Source: Cryptomeria japonica
Taxonomy: Eukaryota; Streptophyta; Pinopsida; Cupressales; Cupressaceae
Reading direction: 5' to 3'
Assembly (NCBI RefSeq): GCF_030272615.1
Contig: NC_081410.1
Span: 111,406,433-111,470,432 of the forward strand
Length of the DNA stretch: 64,000 nucleotides
The position numbers and the translations under genes are program-made. The notes under the pieces are model-generated. The model searched no databases, was not told the DNA's origin, and saw only the letters and a list, made by a program, of their open reading frames with translations. Below, in pieces: positions 35,280 through 47,200 of the stretch (position 1 is the first letter of the stretch; the number at the start of each line of letters is the position of its first letter).

Positions 35280-36850
35280 TTCATCAAATGTATTGAAGAG
35301 AGGAAATGGTTTCATCAAAGATTGAAGTTGTAGTTGCTAACGAAATACACATGCCAACGTGGTGTCAAAATTCCATCACGCATTGCATTGGTAAACTCTC
35401 TAACTCAGTCCAGTGTCCTCCTTGCCTGTGCTAAAATGGAAACTCTAAAGCAAGGTGTAGATCAAGCATAGATGAGCACATAAGCAGTTAGCAAAATATT
35501 TCAAATACATGTCATTTCATTGAGTGTAGCAGTTGCAAAGATGAGTAGAAAATATATTTTGATGAAAAAGCTCTATAGTTTGGCAGCTATTAATGATGGT
35601 GTTATTGCAAAATGTGGAAGTAAGGAAAAAGAAAACAGACTGTTTGATCAAGCAAGTGCATGTAAATTGTTTGACGAAATGCCTTAAAGAAATTTCACCT
35701 CATCACGACAAGAAAGGATTGCAGAATGCACACAAAATGAATTTCCTGAAAAAGCTTTCAAATCTTTCAAGGTAATGTAATTAGCAGATGTAAGGCCGAA
35801 TTCCACAACCGTTGAAAACATCCTTTCTGTTTGTAATGGTGATCGCTCAAATGGTGGTCAACCCATCGCTTCTCAGGCTAATACGTCAACTCCAAATCTT
35901 GTTGCGAGAGTTATGATTATTAAGAGTGAAATCTAGTATTTCATGATTGAAATTTGTTTGCACCCACCTCAATTTCACTTCGATATGGCTACTGGCCCTC
36001 ATCTCTCATCCTGAGCTGAAATGAGACCAATTGGTCCCAAAGATGGCACACCCTTCAATACGTAGAAGTTGATATGTACGCTGTGAGAGCAAGCTTATAT
36101 GTGCGTTGTGGATATGTGGTTCGATAAGAAGGACCAATATTCGATACTTGATGAATAGAGCACACTGGCAAATCAAAATGGAAGGTATCAATTGCTAAAG
36201 CATAGACCACACATGTGAAAAGTTTGATAGAATTCCTCAAAGAAATGATATCTCATGAAATGCGATGATTGCTGGTTGACAGATTTCCTCGAAGAAATGT
36301 GGGCTCATGAAATACCATAGGGAGAGCGTAGACAGCGCACGTGAAAAGTTTGATAGAATTCCTCAAAGAAATGTGGGCTCATGAAATGTGATCATTGTTG
36401 GGTATCACCTGAGGATTCGAAGAGAACAGACAATGCATGTGAGCTGTGTTAGCGAGTTTGAACGCAATGCTGGAAGCATAGATTCAACGCACATGAACGG
36501 TTTGGCAAAATGTTTTCAAAGGATGCCATGCTTGTGGTGATGGTGCGCAATGTTGGAAGCATAGATACAATGTGTTAACTATTTGGCAAAATCCCTCACA
36601 GTCACATGGTCTCAGGCCATGAAATGATTGATATAATTCCCCAAAGTCATGTGGTCTCTTGGCATAATAATAATACGTTTTATTTTCATGACTGTTTCTA
36701 GCATCCTCCTTGCCAACAATAAGAAGAAATCAATCACTCCAGGATGTTATCTCAAATGCGTTTTAAAGACAAATGATATGGATTTTCAGTCAAGTCGCAG
36801 AGATAATTTCTGTCATATTTTGTTGATGCAACCACTCCAGTAGCCAGATA
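35280..36850 (+). pseudogene. Pentatricopeptide repeat (PPR) gene remnant
   Basis: The plus strand holds decayed PPR motifs. In one frame: VLLACAKMETLKQGVD (35415-), KCGSKEKENRLFDQ, then ACKLFDEMP with the next Gln codon read as TAA, then ECTQNEFPEKAFKSFKVM, a stop and LADVRPNSTTVENILSVC. In another frame two copies of EKFDRIPQRN lie at 36217 and 36343, followed by S-stop-NAMIAG and S-stop-NVIIVGYH. EMIDIIPQSHVVSW lies near 36630. These match the plant PPR pattern of LFD-MP-RNV-SWNAMI and VRPNS-T. PPR proteins normally edit or stabilise organelle RNA; this copy cannot. It lies between the PMD ORF and the long ORF on the same strand. Confidence 0.75.
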
Positions 36851-36953
36851 TCGCAAATCAGGGTGAAAGTTGAGGCAAATAATCAAAACAAGATTTATGT
36901 TGCAATGGGAAATGTCCTGATATCATAAGGCTTTCAACATATGGAGAAAACAC

Positions 36954-39900
36954 ATGAAATGTTTTGACAAAGTTATCAATCCTATTTTAGTGTTGTGTGG
37001 GTATTATTTTAGTTTTGGCATAATGAAATATAAATTCCATAGCCCCGATTACGCTCCCATTCTTAAATGTTCGCATTCAGATATTGGAGATACCAAGTTG
37101 GGAAATATAAATCTTGCAAACTTCTGGAAAACAATGGAATGGGAAGATAAGACTTTGACAACTCAGAGATTATTAGACAGTGGACTAGCTCACGCAGCAG
37201 GATATCCCACATCGGTGCAATGTCCGGAGTTAGTTTTGGAATGCATGAAAGCATTTAATCCAGAGACAAAAGAAATCAAGATGGCAGAAGGTAGCGTAGT
37301 CGCCAAACTTGATCCAGTTTCCATTGCTATAACTTTCAGGTTACCTTTTAGAGATCAGTTCACAGAGGTAAACAGGGACTATGTTGAAAGTTATTTTATT
37401 GACAATGAAATCTAGTGCTTGAATAGCATAGCCAGAAAATGGTTAGCAAAGCCAAGGAAAGGAAAAACACAGCTTCCCAAAATAATTCACAGGTCTCTGC
37501 TAATGGAAGATATCGCTAATATGGTGATTTTCTTGAATCGGGTCACGGGAAATGAAGACTCAAATGACTTGGAAGGATGGATGTTCTTATTCATTAATAT
37601 CATATGTGAGGGCATACAGTTCATTAATTGGGCTGAGATTATCAGCAATAATCGTTGCAATCAGTTACTCAAACTAAAGGACAATCATAACTTCTACATG
37701 ACATCGTACCTCTTCTATGCTATTGCTGGGATGAAGAAATGGCCAAGATTAAATGTTGAAGGCGTTTATGATGATATGACCCAAATCTACAATTATCATC
37801 CACAATTGCAACTGGAGGAAAGTTATCATCACTTCAGGAGGATTAATGATGCTTTCACTATGTTGATAGTAAGAGAACTATAGGGAAATATTGGACTCAG
37901 AATATCCTCAGAAGCAGCAGCATTGATTCAGAAATTTGGTAGTTATTTTATACAGTTTTCGAGGTTCACATACATTCAGATAGGCGGTTATGATGGCTGT
38001 CCTCTCATGTTGCCAAGGTTTGTTGAAGATAAGTTAGTTCTCATCGAAGTTTGCCGACAGATTGCACAAGTCAACAAAATTTGTCAGAATAAAAGAAAGG
38101 GTATCATTTCTTTTCCCATTGGACTTGGTTACTATAACTATGAGAACCATTCAGATGCACAGAGTATCGAGAGGTCTATAGCAAAGATTTACCTTTATCC
38201 TTATGAGATGAGATTTCCCTTTGATAGCAAAGGATATGCTATAGGAGAGTTAGAGCTCGGTGCCGGATTTGAACACTTTCTTGATATGGTATATTTTTGG
38301 CAAGACTGCGAAGGTGATTTTGAAGTGCGGAAAAGAGACTGGATGAGATTTTCTATTAAGAAAATAATTGATTATAGAGTTGAAATAAATGTAAATGGCA
38401 TTGAAGATGATGAATCTGATTTGATCGATGGTTTCTACTTTGAAAAGATTCAGCTTCTTCCACTTCCAGCCATCAATTGGTCAATTCTAGAAATAAGGAG
38501 TATTCAAGAAAGATCAGCTTATGTGGTTCGAAGAACTTTTGAATGGGTTAAAGGCAAGAGGATTGAGTCTATGACAACTAGACCTTCAAATAAAGCCAAT
38601 TCCTCGAAGGATAGATATGGGGCACAAGGAAATTCTTCCATTCCAACTAATTTGCAAAGATCTAATCCAGAGATGGGTTCACACCAAAATGTTTCCAAAG
38701 GAGGTGATGATGGAGAAGATCCAGAAGAAGGAAAGGATCTTGCCAAGCCATGTGAAGTCAGCTCTATCATGAAAAAGAAGAGATCAAAGACAAAGGGAAA
38801 AATAGTGAATCTTGTTCAAGAACTTGAAGATGAATTGGAAATCGCTTCACCCCAACATCCTCCCAATATTGAAAGTCAGCAATTTCCTTCAGTTTCACCA
38901 ACTATCATTATTTCTTCACCCCATCAGGATGATTTTTCTATTCATGAGGAAGTCAAAATAAACAATGCTCAAGCTGAAATTCAATCTCCACCCTTCCCAA
39001 ATAATTTAGCATCTTTAACCTCTGCATATGTGAACAATCAAGAATCATTGCCATCATCCTCATCATTCTGGTTACAGCAGAGTTTACAGAATAAAAAGAG
39101 AAATGTCCAACTAGTAACTCCTAGTTTTGATGCAGTCGCGAATGTACTTCACAGGACAGCTAAATCCAAGAAAACTAAAGTTGCATCTAGATTGGGGATT
39201 AATCCATCCTCACGAAACTTATGTGTTGAAATAGCTCAGCCAATTGTTGAAAAAGATATAAATGAAGCTAATGAGGCTGATTTTAGTATGACATAGTTGG
39301 CTCTTGGTCTTACAACACATGAGGGAGTTGTTCATAATTTTCAGATTTCAGCAGCTATCCTTATCGATAAAGAAAATAAAGATAAGGAAACAAAGGATCA
39401 ACTTAAGCAGAAAATTCAAGTTCTTTCACCCTACATCAAATCTAATGTGGATTCTTTAGATACACAATTGGAATCAGCTTCAACTTCTATGTTGACACAC
39501 ACTGGAGGAATTATTGAGAAAAAGGTAATGGAAGATATACACAAATGTAGGAAACAAAGTAGAATGCTAGAAGATTGGATTAATCAAATGAAATCCGAAG
39601 CACAAGGTTTTATTGAGAAGGCCAAAGATATTCACACTAAGTTGGATGCACATGAACAGGAAATTGCAGAAAAATTGAAGAATGCTAAAGAGCAAGAGAT
39701 GTCTTGGCAAGATACCTTACAAGAATTCCAAAAGATGGCAAAAATGGACATGACTGTCCTCATTGCTAAGAAGGTCTTCTCTCATAAAGAAGCAAATCAG
39801 TCACATACATGGTGCAAAAGTATAAGTTGGAAAATTGATAATATCAAGCAATGCTTGGATGAATACCAAAAACTCTTGATAGCTTGTGAACAGATAAAGA

Positions 39901-40268
39901 TGAAGATTAAAGAAGATACAATGAATATCATTGGTGATGTATCGATAAAAGAGCAATTTCAGCAAATGGACAAGCAACTGCTCTTAACCAAGTTTCATGA
40001 CAGAATTAATTCTGAGTTAACAGATGTACAGGTGTCAGATGCAAATAAGATGAAGAGACTCGGTGTTGTTTCAGTTGCCTTAGAAGCTTGTGATATGTCT
40101 TCATATTTTCGGGATTTGGTCAATATTCAAGATAATCAAGCAATTGCTAAACTAAAAATGGATAATGTGATCATTCCCAGGTACAAGTTCATGGTGGACG
40201 CGCTCAAAGCATACAAGTTATTCAAAGCCAAAGTACCAATTCAGCAAAAGAAAATAGTCAATTAGCAT
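36954..40268 (+). pseudogene. Unidentified 1,105-codon ORF broken by three TAG codons
   Basis: A single plus-strand frame from ATG 36954 to the final TAG (40263-40265) is interrupted only by TAG at 37413, 37881 and 39294. The frame is open upstream to 36921, so the true start could differ; TTATTTTAG near 37010 could be an acceptor site, with the exon starting after it. The N-terminal 520 residues look globular (RKWLAKPRKGK, WMFLFINIICEGIQFINWAE, NFYMTSYLFYAIAG, FPIGLGYYNYENHSDAQSIE). The middle (about 530-770) is Ser/Pro/Lys-rich and probably disordered, with a basic KKKRSKTKGK patch. The C-terminal 300 residues are largely helical and coiled-coil-like (KEQEMSWQDTLQEFQKMAK). I recognise no family. 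It is antisense to element A and far better preserved than A's gag. It may be a captured host gene, an extra retroelement ORF or part of another plus-strand element. Confidence 0.7.
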
Positions 40269-40269
40269 G

Positions 40270-40660
40270 CTTTTTGGGATATCGAAAAGCCATACCATGT
40301 TCATGTCATTGTATATTTTAGTTTGTAGTGTGATACGTGGTTAGTCTTTAGTTTATTGCTGATTTTCCATAGCATAGAGTCAAGGTTAATAGGTTGACTA
40401 TTTCCGTGCATAAATGTACTAGTTATTAACTTATTGTAATTTGTGCAGAAATGAGTTAGTTGCTAACTTAGAATTAGTTAGTTATGAGGTAGTTATTTTG
40501 AGACACTATAAATGTTAGAAACATAGATGAAGAAAGGACTTTTTGGATTTTATGATTTTGGGACAGCTGAAAATTTTGGATTGTATTATTTCATCATTTT
40601 TGAATACAAGGAAAATTGGGAGTGCTCCTATGATTGTTAAGTGTTCATTTTCTTGATGTT
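40270..40660 (+). promoter_or_regulatory. LTR-like promoter region (candidate)
   Basis: Just downstream of the long ORF, GAGTTAGTTGCTAAC and repeated TTAGTTA elements are followed by GACACTATAAATG (40502-), a good TATA box on the plus strand, then AATACAAGG. This resembles U3-R of a plant LTR in the same orientation as the ORF. No second copy was found in the window, so the call is tentative. Confidence 0.3.
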
Positions 40661-42559
40661 ATGTGATTGTCATATGATATTGCAATAGCAAGCTTGCAAA
40701 TTACTTTCCCAGTTTCATGAAGACAATGGTCATATAATGTTACTAGTTTCTTTGGTATCTCAGAAATATATATACGTTATGCAAGTTAAATGTGTTGTAT
40801 CACTCTCTCCTCATGTGTAGTCTAGAGTTGATAGTGACAGGTTTAAAAGTCAATGGAATCCAAGTGGCAATCATATGCTTGTTGTGAGGATTCCTTCTAA
40901 ATCCATTTGTAGTAATTTTCTGTTTTCATTCGCAAGGTTAATTATCCTCAAAAATACAAATACACCTATCATACGAGGGAGATGCCCCTCTCAAACGCAG
41001 AGGAAGATCATGTCCCACAAAACAATCTCTCCAACTGTTGGGAGCTTTTTGTCACTCCTCCATTCGGCACATAGTAAAATATTTCAAAGTGACAAATTTG
41101 TTTACCAACAATATGTAAATGTATGAAATGCCAATGAATATGATAATTCAAATAACTATTTACATGATGAGAATGTAAAATGTGCTAACATGTGTTGTGT
41201 GCAGGATGTGATGCAATTGTGATATCTATATGTATGTATGAAATGCTGACATGTGATAATGTAGGCACAAACTACATGAAATGCAAATGTTTTTGGTGTG
41301 TCATTATACTCAGTCATGTGATAGAAGGCTACACAGACTCAGGAAGGATGATGGAGGTCAATCAAGAAAGGGGGATAGAAGGTAGAAGATATGAAAATGA
41401 AAGAGCTTCTTGTGCATTATCATCATTGAGCGTTATTATGGCAAATAGGTTATGACAATCTAGATATATGTTCGACCTAGAAAGTCATTTTACCTATTTG
41501 CATGGAGATCAGACAATTGCAAACAAGGAATGCCCCAGTTCAGACTAGACTCACAGTGTCCTTATATCCTTGGACAAGTCATAGCATTACTAAGAGACAA
41601 TCCACAAATAGAAAAGAAAATAGGTGACAATACCCCATCCTCGCCTTTCTAGTCAAAGACATCCTAGAGATAAAATCTCCAGTTAGAGACATCCTGGAAA
41701 AGCTAAAAGACATGTCACCAGAAAGATAAAATCAAAAGAAAACCAAGACTCGATACCAACATCCACTGTAGTCCTCACGTTTAGTGTCTCTTGTCACTTG
41801 TATAAGTCTATTTGATTGTGGTCACAATATTTACTTTCAAAAAAGGATAGATAGCACTGAACCATAATGTTGTCTGAGTCTGTTGAAAGATTTGATTTGT
41901 TGAAGCCCATTGTTGTTGTGTCTCATCTGAAGCTGACTAAATCCATGCAACTGATACTTTATTGCAGAGAAGATGAAAATTTATTGCAGATTGGCGATGA
42001 AAATGCTTCTTTATTGTATATTGTGCATGGATAGACTGAAGAAAATTTGGAAGAAACTGTACTCCTTGAAACATGTGATGCTCTCAGTTCCACACCCATC
42101 ACTAGACTTAGGATTTGCCTTAGCCACAGATAGGGGCTGATTTATTATGGATGGAAGTAGTTGTGAGTATGTGTAAGGTGAAAGGATGAAATGGAATCCT
42201 AAAGGAGGGAGGAGCAATGTCTCTACACATGGCGTCGGTGACCCGGTTTTCACCTTGGTACTTGCCCAGGATGCCACCGAAGTGGTTTTCATCATTGGAC
42301 GAATTGTTTTTTCTTTACTTTTTTTTATTTTTTCAATTTTTTTGTGTCATAAGGCACTTGTTTGCCACGTTTTCACCAAGTAATGATTTTTTGCTTTTTG
42401 TTTTTTGATTAAATTTTTTATTTTTTTTTGACAATTTTTTGATATTTTATATTTTTTAATTTTTTTGATTTTTTTGTATTTTTGAATTAGGATACTCTTG
42501 AAGAACTATGTGTAAAATATGTGAAGGTGCATGTTGTTGATAAGATCCTCCAAAGTTTC
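40661..42559. other. Non-coding, includes T-rich tract
   Basis: No supported gene. A duplicated phrase with GACATCCT(A/G)GA lies near 41650-41700. A strongly T-rich stretch occupies 42300-42490. On element A's coding strand this is sequence downstream of the integrase stub. Confidence 0.45.
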
Positions 42560-42717
42560 ACCCTCCATGGTTGAGAGCTAATATGCACCGGCCATAGGTT
42601 GCTATGATGACTTAAGGACCAAGCCAATTTGGTTCGAACTGGCCCTTCTTCTCTCTGTCTTTCTGATTTTTGGGGTTCTCCTTGAGAACTAAGTCACCCA
42701 CCTCAAATGTACGAGGA
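42560..42717 (-). pseudogene. Element A integrase C-terminal stub (distal half)
   Basis: The minus strand reads NPRTFEVGDLVLKENPKN, then EKKGQFEPNWLGP, stop, VI. This is the recognisable C-terminal tail of Ty3/Gypsy integrase (VGDLVLKEN...F.P.WLGPY). It directly continues the stub at 50464-50600 once Gypsy-G and one TTAAC copy are discounted. Confidence 0.75.
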
Positions 42718-42722
42718 TTAAC

Positions 42723-44234
42723 TGATGCAGAGACCTCCTTGTAACCTGCCAAACACCTCAAAATGTATGACAAAAACCCCTCAAAACAAGATTGGGATCC
42801 TATAAGACAAGGCTCTACAACTTTAGTTCAATCCTCTCACCATCTTCAAGACTCATGCCTACTCAATCTAGGGTACCTTGCTCCAACAACTTCTATGATA
42901 CCTCCAAGGGTTACTGATCATTTGCATACTAGTTTTAGGTTATACAAGACTCCCTAAAGTCAGACCAAGCACCGGTTGTAAGGATTCATCCCCATTCCTT
43001 AAGAAACCTACACAATTAGGCCTATTTGCTTGTAGCCTTTTAAGCGGGTAAGGAAACCTTAAGTTCAAAATTTCCCAAACACCATGGTAAAAATTTTTTT
43101 TGATATAAATACCCTTTTGGAAGTTACACAAATCCCCAAAAGGAAGGGTTGGGGTCTAACAAACAAAGGTCTGAGCCAGAAGGATGTTGACTGTCCTAAA
43201 GGGCTAATTAGGCCTCCATTTGTGAAGCACCTATTTCCATATGACTGAACCAGACAATTAAAATCCCATGGGAATGTAGGGAACCATAAGCCATAAGGGA
43301 TTAAAGGGTTACATTCCTAGAATCATCGCCATTTGCACACAAGGGTAACTTTGTTGTTCAAGGTCTAGGTAACCACATAGAGATGTCTACCTAGGGTCGC
43401 TCCAAACACACCTCTCCCTTGCTCCTCCTACAAAACACTCTTGTAATCCTATAATAAATTGACCATACTTGCCTTACACCAAATCCCATGGGTCTTAGAT
43501 TGATAAAGTGCAAGATATGGCCATGGAGGAGGAAAAACCCAAGGTAAACCCTAGTTTTCCGGGCACCTACAGTAAAACTTGAATATCAGGAGAAAAACAC
43601 ACAACTAGAACTTTAAACCAAATCCAAAAAAAATTTAACTCTCCTCTCCAACCAATTAACATCATTGGGAATGGATCCCATTCCGTACAGTACCGTACCA
43701 CGACCAAAACTCCAAAATTGCAGGAAAAAAGCTTAGAATTCTATTAGTTTGTTGTCATCAAAACTCTTCTCCGTGCAATCTCTCCTTGGTAATTGGATCC
43801 ACAAGGTGTATGAACCACTCCACAACTTCTCTCAACCTAAAACCAAGAGGTTAGAGATGTTGGGGGAGTTTCAAATAAATAAAATGCAAAAAGTGCATAA
43901 AAGTTACTCATGACAACTTTTGACAACTTTTGTAAAAGTTGTCAAAATGTCATCTTTTGCCTCCTAATGCCTTGGGTCAAGTATAACCCCTCCTAAAACA
44001 TCCTAGAAGTACTAAAACCAACACATTTGATCCCCTATTGTCCAAAAGTCCTAATTGTCTTATAGAAATGCCAAAATAGGAGTTTGGCTCACAAGATGGG
44101 GTTCTTTATTACAAACACACAATGCATGATTGAAAACCTATACAAAACATTCTAAAGACATTTTGATGCCTTATCCTTCCTTCTCAGAGTCTTACTTATC
44201 ATCTTGAAGGGTTTGATGGGGTGCTTCCGCACCA
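42723..44234 (-). repeat. Gypsy-G 3' LTR
   Basis: 1512 bp, TGATGCAGAG...CACCA on the plus strand. Its inner 83 bp also encode the last residues of the polyprotein. A short inverted repeat (TGACAACTTTTGTAAAAGTTGTCA) lies near 43922-43945. Confidence 0.94.
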
Positions 44235-47200
44235 TACTCCACGGAAGAAGAAATCTCAAGTCCACTTGAGATGAGAGTCTACAGGTCTCACCATGGTCTT
44301 TTATCTGCTGCTCTGTCATCCAGACTACTTCAGAATCAGGTTGTCCTTTCCAAGCCACCAAATACTCCATGTAAACTTTCCTCCTGGTTTTTTTTGAAAC
44401 CTTAGTGTCTATAACCTTATGCAACTTTGGTGGTTCATGTTTTGGAATGTCATCATCAGCAATAACCCAAATTGTGTCTTCTCCTGCACCAACACTACAT
44501 TTATAAAGAGCTAAGTCACAAACATTAAAGATAGGTGAAAAACCATGATCAAGTGGGAGTTGAAGTTCATAGCCATTTGGGCCACATTTCTTCAAGATTT
44601 GGTAGGGTCCAATCTTTCTTTGCATCAGCTTTGTATATCTACCTTTTGGTAGTCTTTCCTTCTTCAAGTGCACCCACACCAAGTCTCCCACATCAAATTG
44701 AACATCTCTCTTCTTTTTGTCAGCATGAGCTTTATATCTCTTGGCAGATTGTTGAATATGAGTCTTAACTTGGTCATGGATTTCCTTTATGGCAGTAGCA
44801 AAGGTTTCTCCATCTGCACTAATGGCTTCTTCTTCAGGTAGCTCTCTCAACTCCATCACACCCCTTGGGTGGATGCCATATATAATCTAGAAAGGTGACT
44901 TACCGGTACTCCTATTCACTATATCATTATGAATATGAATTCTTCCTGAGACAATATACTATCCCATCTTTCTCCATGTTGTCTAGTCAAAAACCTTAGC
45001 AGATTCCCTAGTGACCTATTTACAACTTCAGTTTGGTCATCCATTTGGGGATGGTAGGTTGAGGAGAAGGATAAATTTGTACCAAGCTTCTTCCAAAGGG
45101 TCCTTGAGAAGTGACCAATAAATTTCACATCCCTATCAAAGACTATAGTCAAAGGCAAACCCTGTATTTGGACAATCTCCTTGAAGATCAAGTCTGCAAC
45201 ATAAGAATCATTACAAGTGGTTTTGCATGGCAAGAAATGTGCCATCTTACTAAACCTATCCACCACTACAAAAACACTATCATATCCTTTCCTTGTCCTA
45301 AGCAATCCTAAAACAAAATCCACACTTATGCTTTCCCATGGTCTTGAAGGTATGGGTAAAGGCTGGTATAGGCCTGCATTGGTGGACTTTCCTTTTGCCT
45401 TTTGGAAAATCACACATGTCTCCACAATCTCCTGACATCTGCCTGTATTTTGGGCCAAGAATAGTGTCTCTTCACCAAATCTAGTGTCATGTCAAGACCA
45501 AAATGGCCTGCCATTGCTCCACAATGTTTCTCTTTAATTATATTCAATCTCATAGAGCATTTGGGTATGCATAGTTGTGCACCCTTAAACAACAATCCAT
45601 TTTGAATCAAAAATTCAGAATACTCAACATGAAATTGTTCATCAAATGAAGCACATACCTTATAGGCCTCTCCAAAATCTTCATCACCCTCATACATGGC
45701 TTTCAAGGAGTCTATTCCAACACTCTCCAATTGAATCTGGTTTGCAGTTAGGACTCTTCTACTCAAAGCATCTGCCACCTTATTCTTGACCCCTTTCTTG
45801 TGCTTAAGAATAAAAGTGAAAGCATGTAGGGTCTCTACCCACTTCATGTGTCAGTGATTCAACTTTTCTTAGCTATTTATAAAGCTAAGGGCCTGATTGT
45901 CTGTGAAAACTATGAATTCTTTTGGTAGCAAGTAGTGTCTCCACTTTTTCAAGGATTGGACTAGAGCATACATCTCTAGGTCATGGGATGAATATCTTCT
46001 CTTTGCCTCATTCAACTTCTCACTGAAGAAAGAAATAGGTCTTCCCTCTTGACTGAGCACTACCCCAATAGCCATGTGACTAGCATCACACTCCACTTGG
46101 AAGATCTTGTTGAAATCAGGTAGGGCAAGGACCGGCTGCTCAGCAACTTTTCTCTTCAACGTTTCAAAAGAATTATTTGCCTCTTCTGTCCAACTAAACC
46201 TACACTTTTCTCCTCCCTTTATGGTATCAAGCATAGGGGCACAAATATGGCTAAAAACTCTTATAAACTTCCTATAGAAGGTAGCTAAGCCATGGAAACT
46301 TCTAACATCATTCATTGTTCTAGGTGTAGGCCAAGACAATATGGCACTCACCTTTTCTTGATCCATTTTCAATTCACCATATGAGATTACAAACCCAAAG
46401 TAAATGATCTCTTCCTACATAAAGAAACACTTTTCCGAGTTGATCATTAATTGTTATTCATACAATCTTCTTAGGACCAGGTCTACATGTTTTAGATGCT
46501 CTCATTTGGTTTGACTAAAAACTAGAATGTCATTTAGGTAGACTATAACAAATTTTTCTATGAAATCCCTCAAGACTTCATTCATTAACCTCATAAAGGT
46601 ACTAGGTGCATTAGATAAGTCAAAGGGCATGACTTTCCACTCATACAACACCTCATTCATTTTAAATGCATTCTTCCACTCATCTCTTGACCTAATCCTA
46701 ATCTAATGATAGCCACTCTTTAAGTCAACCTTTGTAAAATACCTAGCACCCCCCAAACAATCTAACAAATCCTCAATCCTAGGCATTGGAAACCTATACC
46801 TGATAGTAATCTTGTTGATAGCTCTTGAGTCAGTGCAAAGCCTCTGAGTGCCTTCCTTTTTGGGTGCCAAGGCTGCAAGGACTACACATGGGCTCAAACT
46901 TTTGCCAATCAATCCGGACTCCAATAATTCTTCAACCTGTTTTGCCATCTCAACACTTCGGTCCAGTGTGAGCTTGTATGCTTCTTTATTAGGCAAGGTG
47001 GATCCAGGTATAAGGTATATACAATGGTTTATATCCCTCATGGGAGGTAGTGACCTTGGCATGCCATCAGAGATGACACCCTTGTATTTGTCTAGTGGCT
47101 GCTGCACTGCAGGGTCAATGAACCTCAATTTGTCTTCAGACCTCTCCACCTTTGTTACTGTTGGACTAGGGATAAGGGCATAATAGTCTATGCCTTCATT

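Noticed and set aside
36006-36240. Two small minus-strand ORFs in the PPR region
   Set aside because: They are antisense to decayed PPR motifs and have no features of their own.
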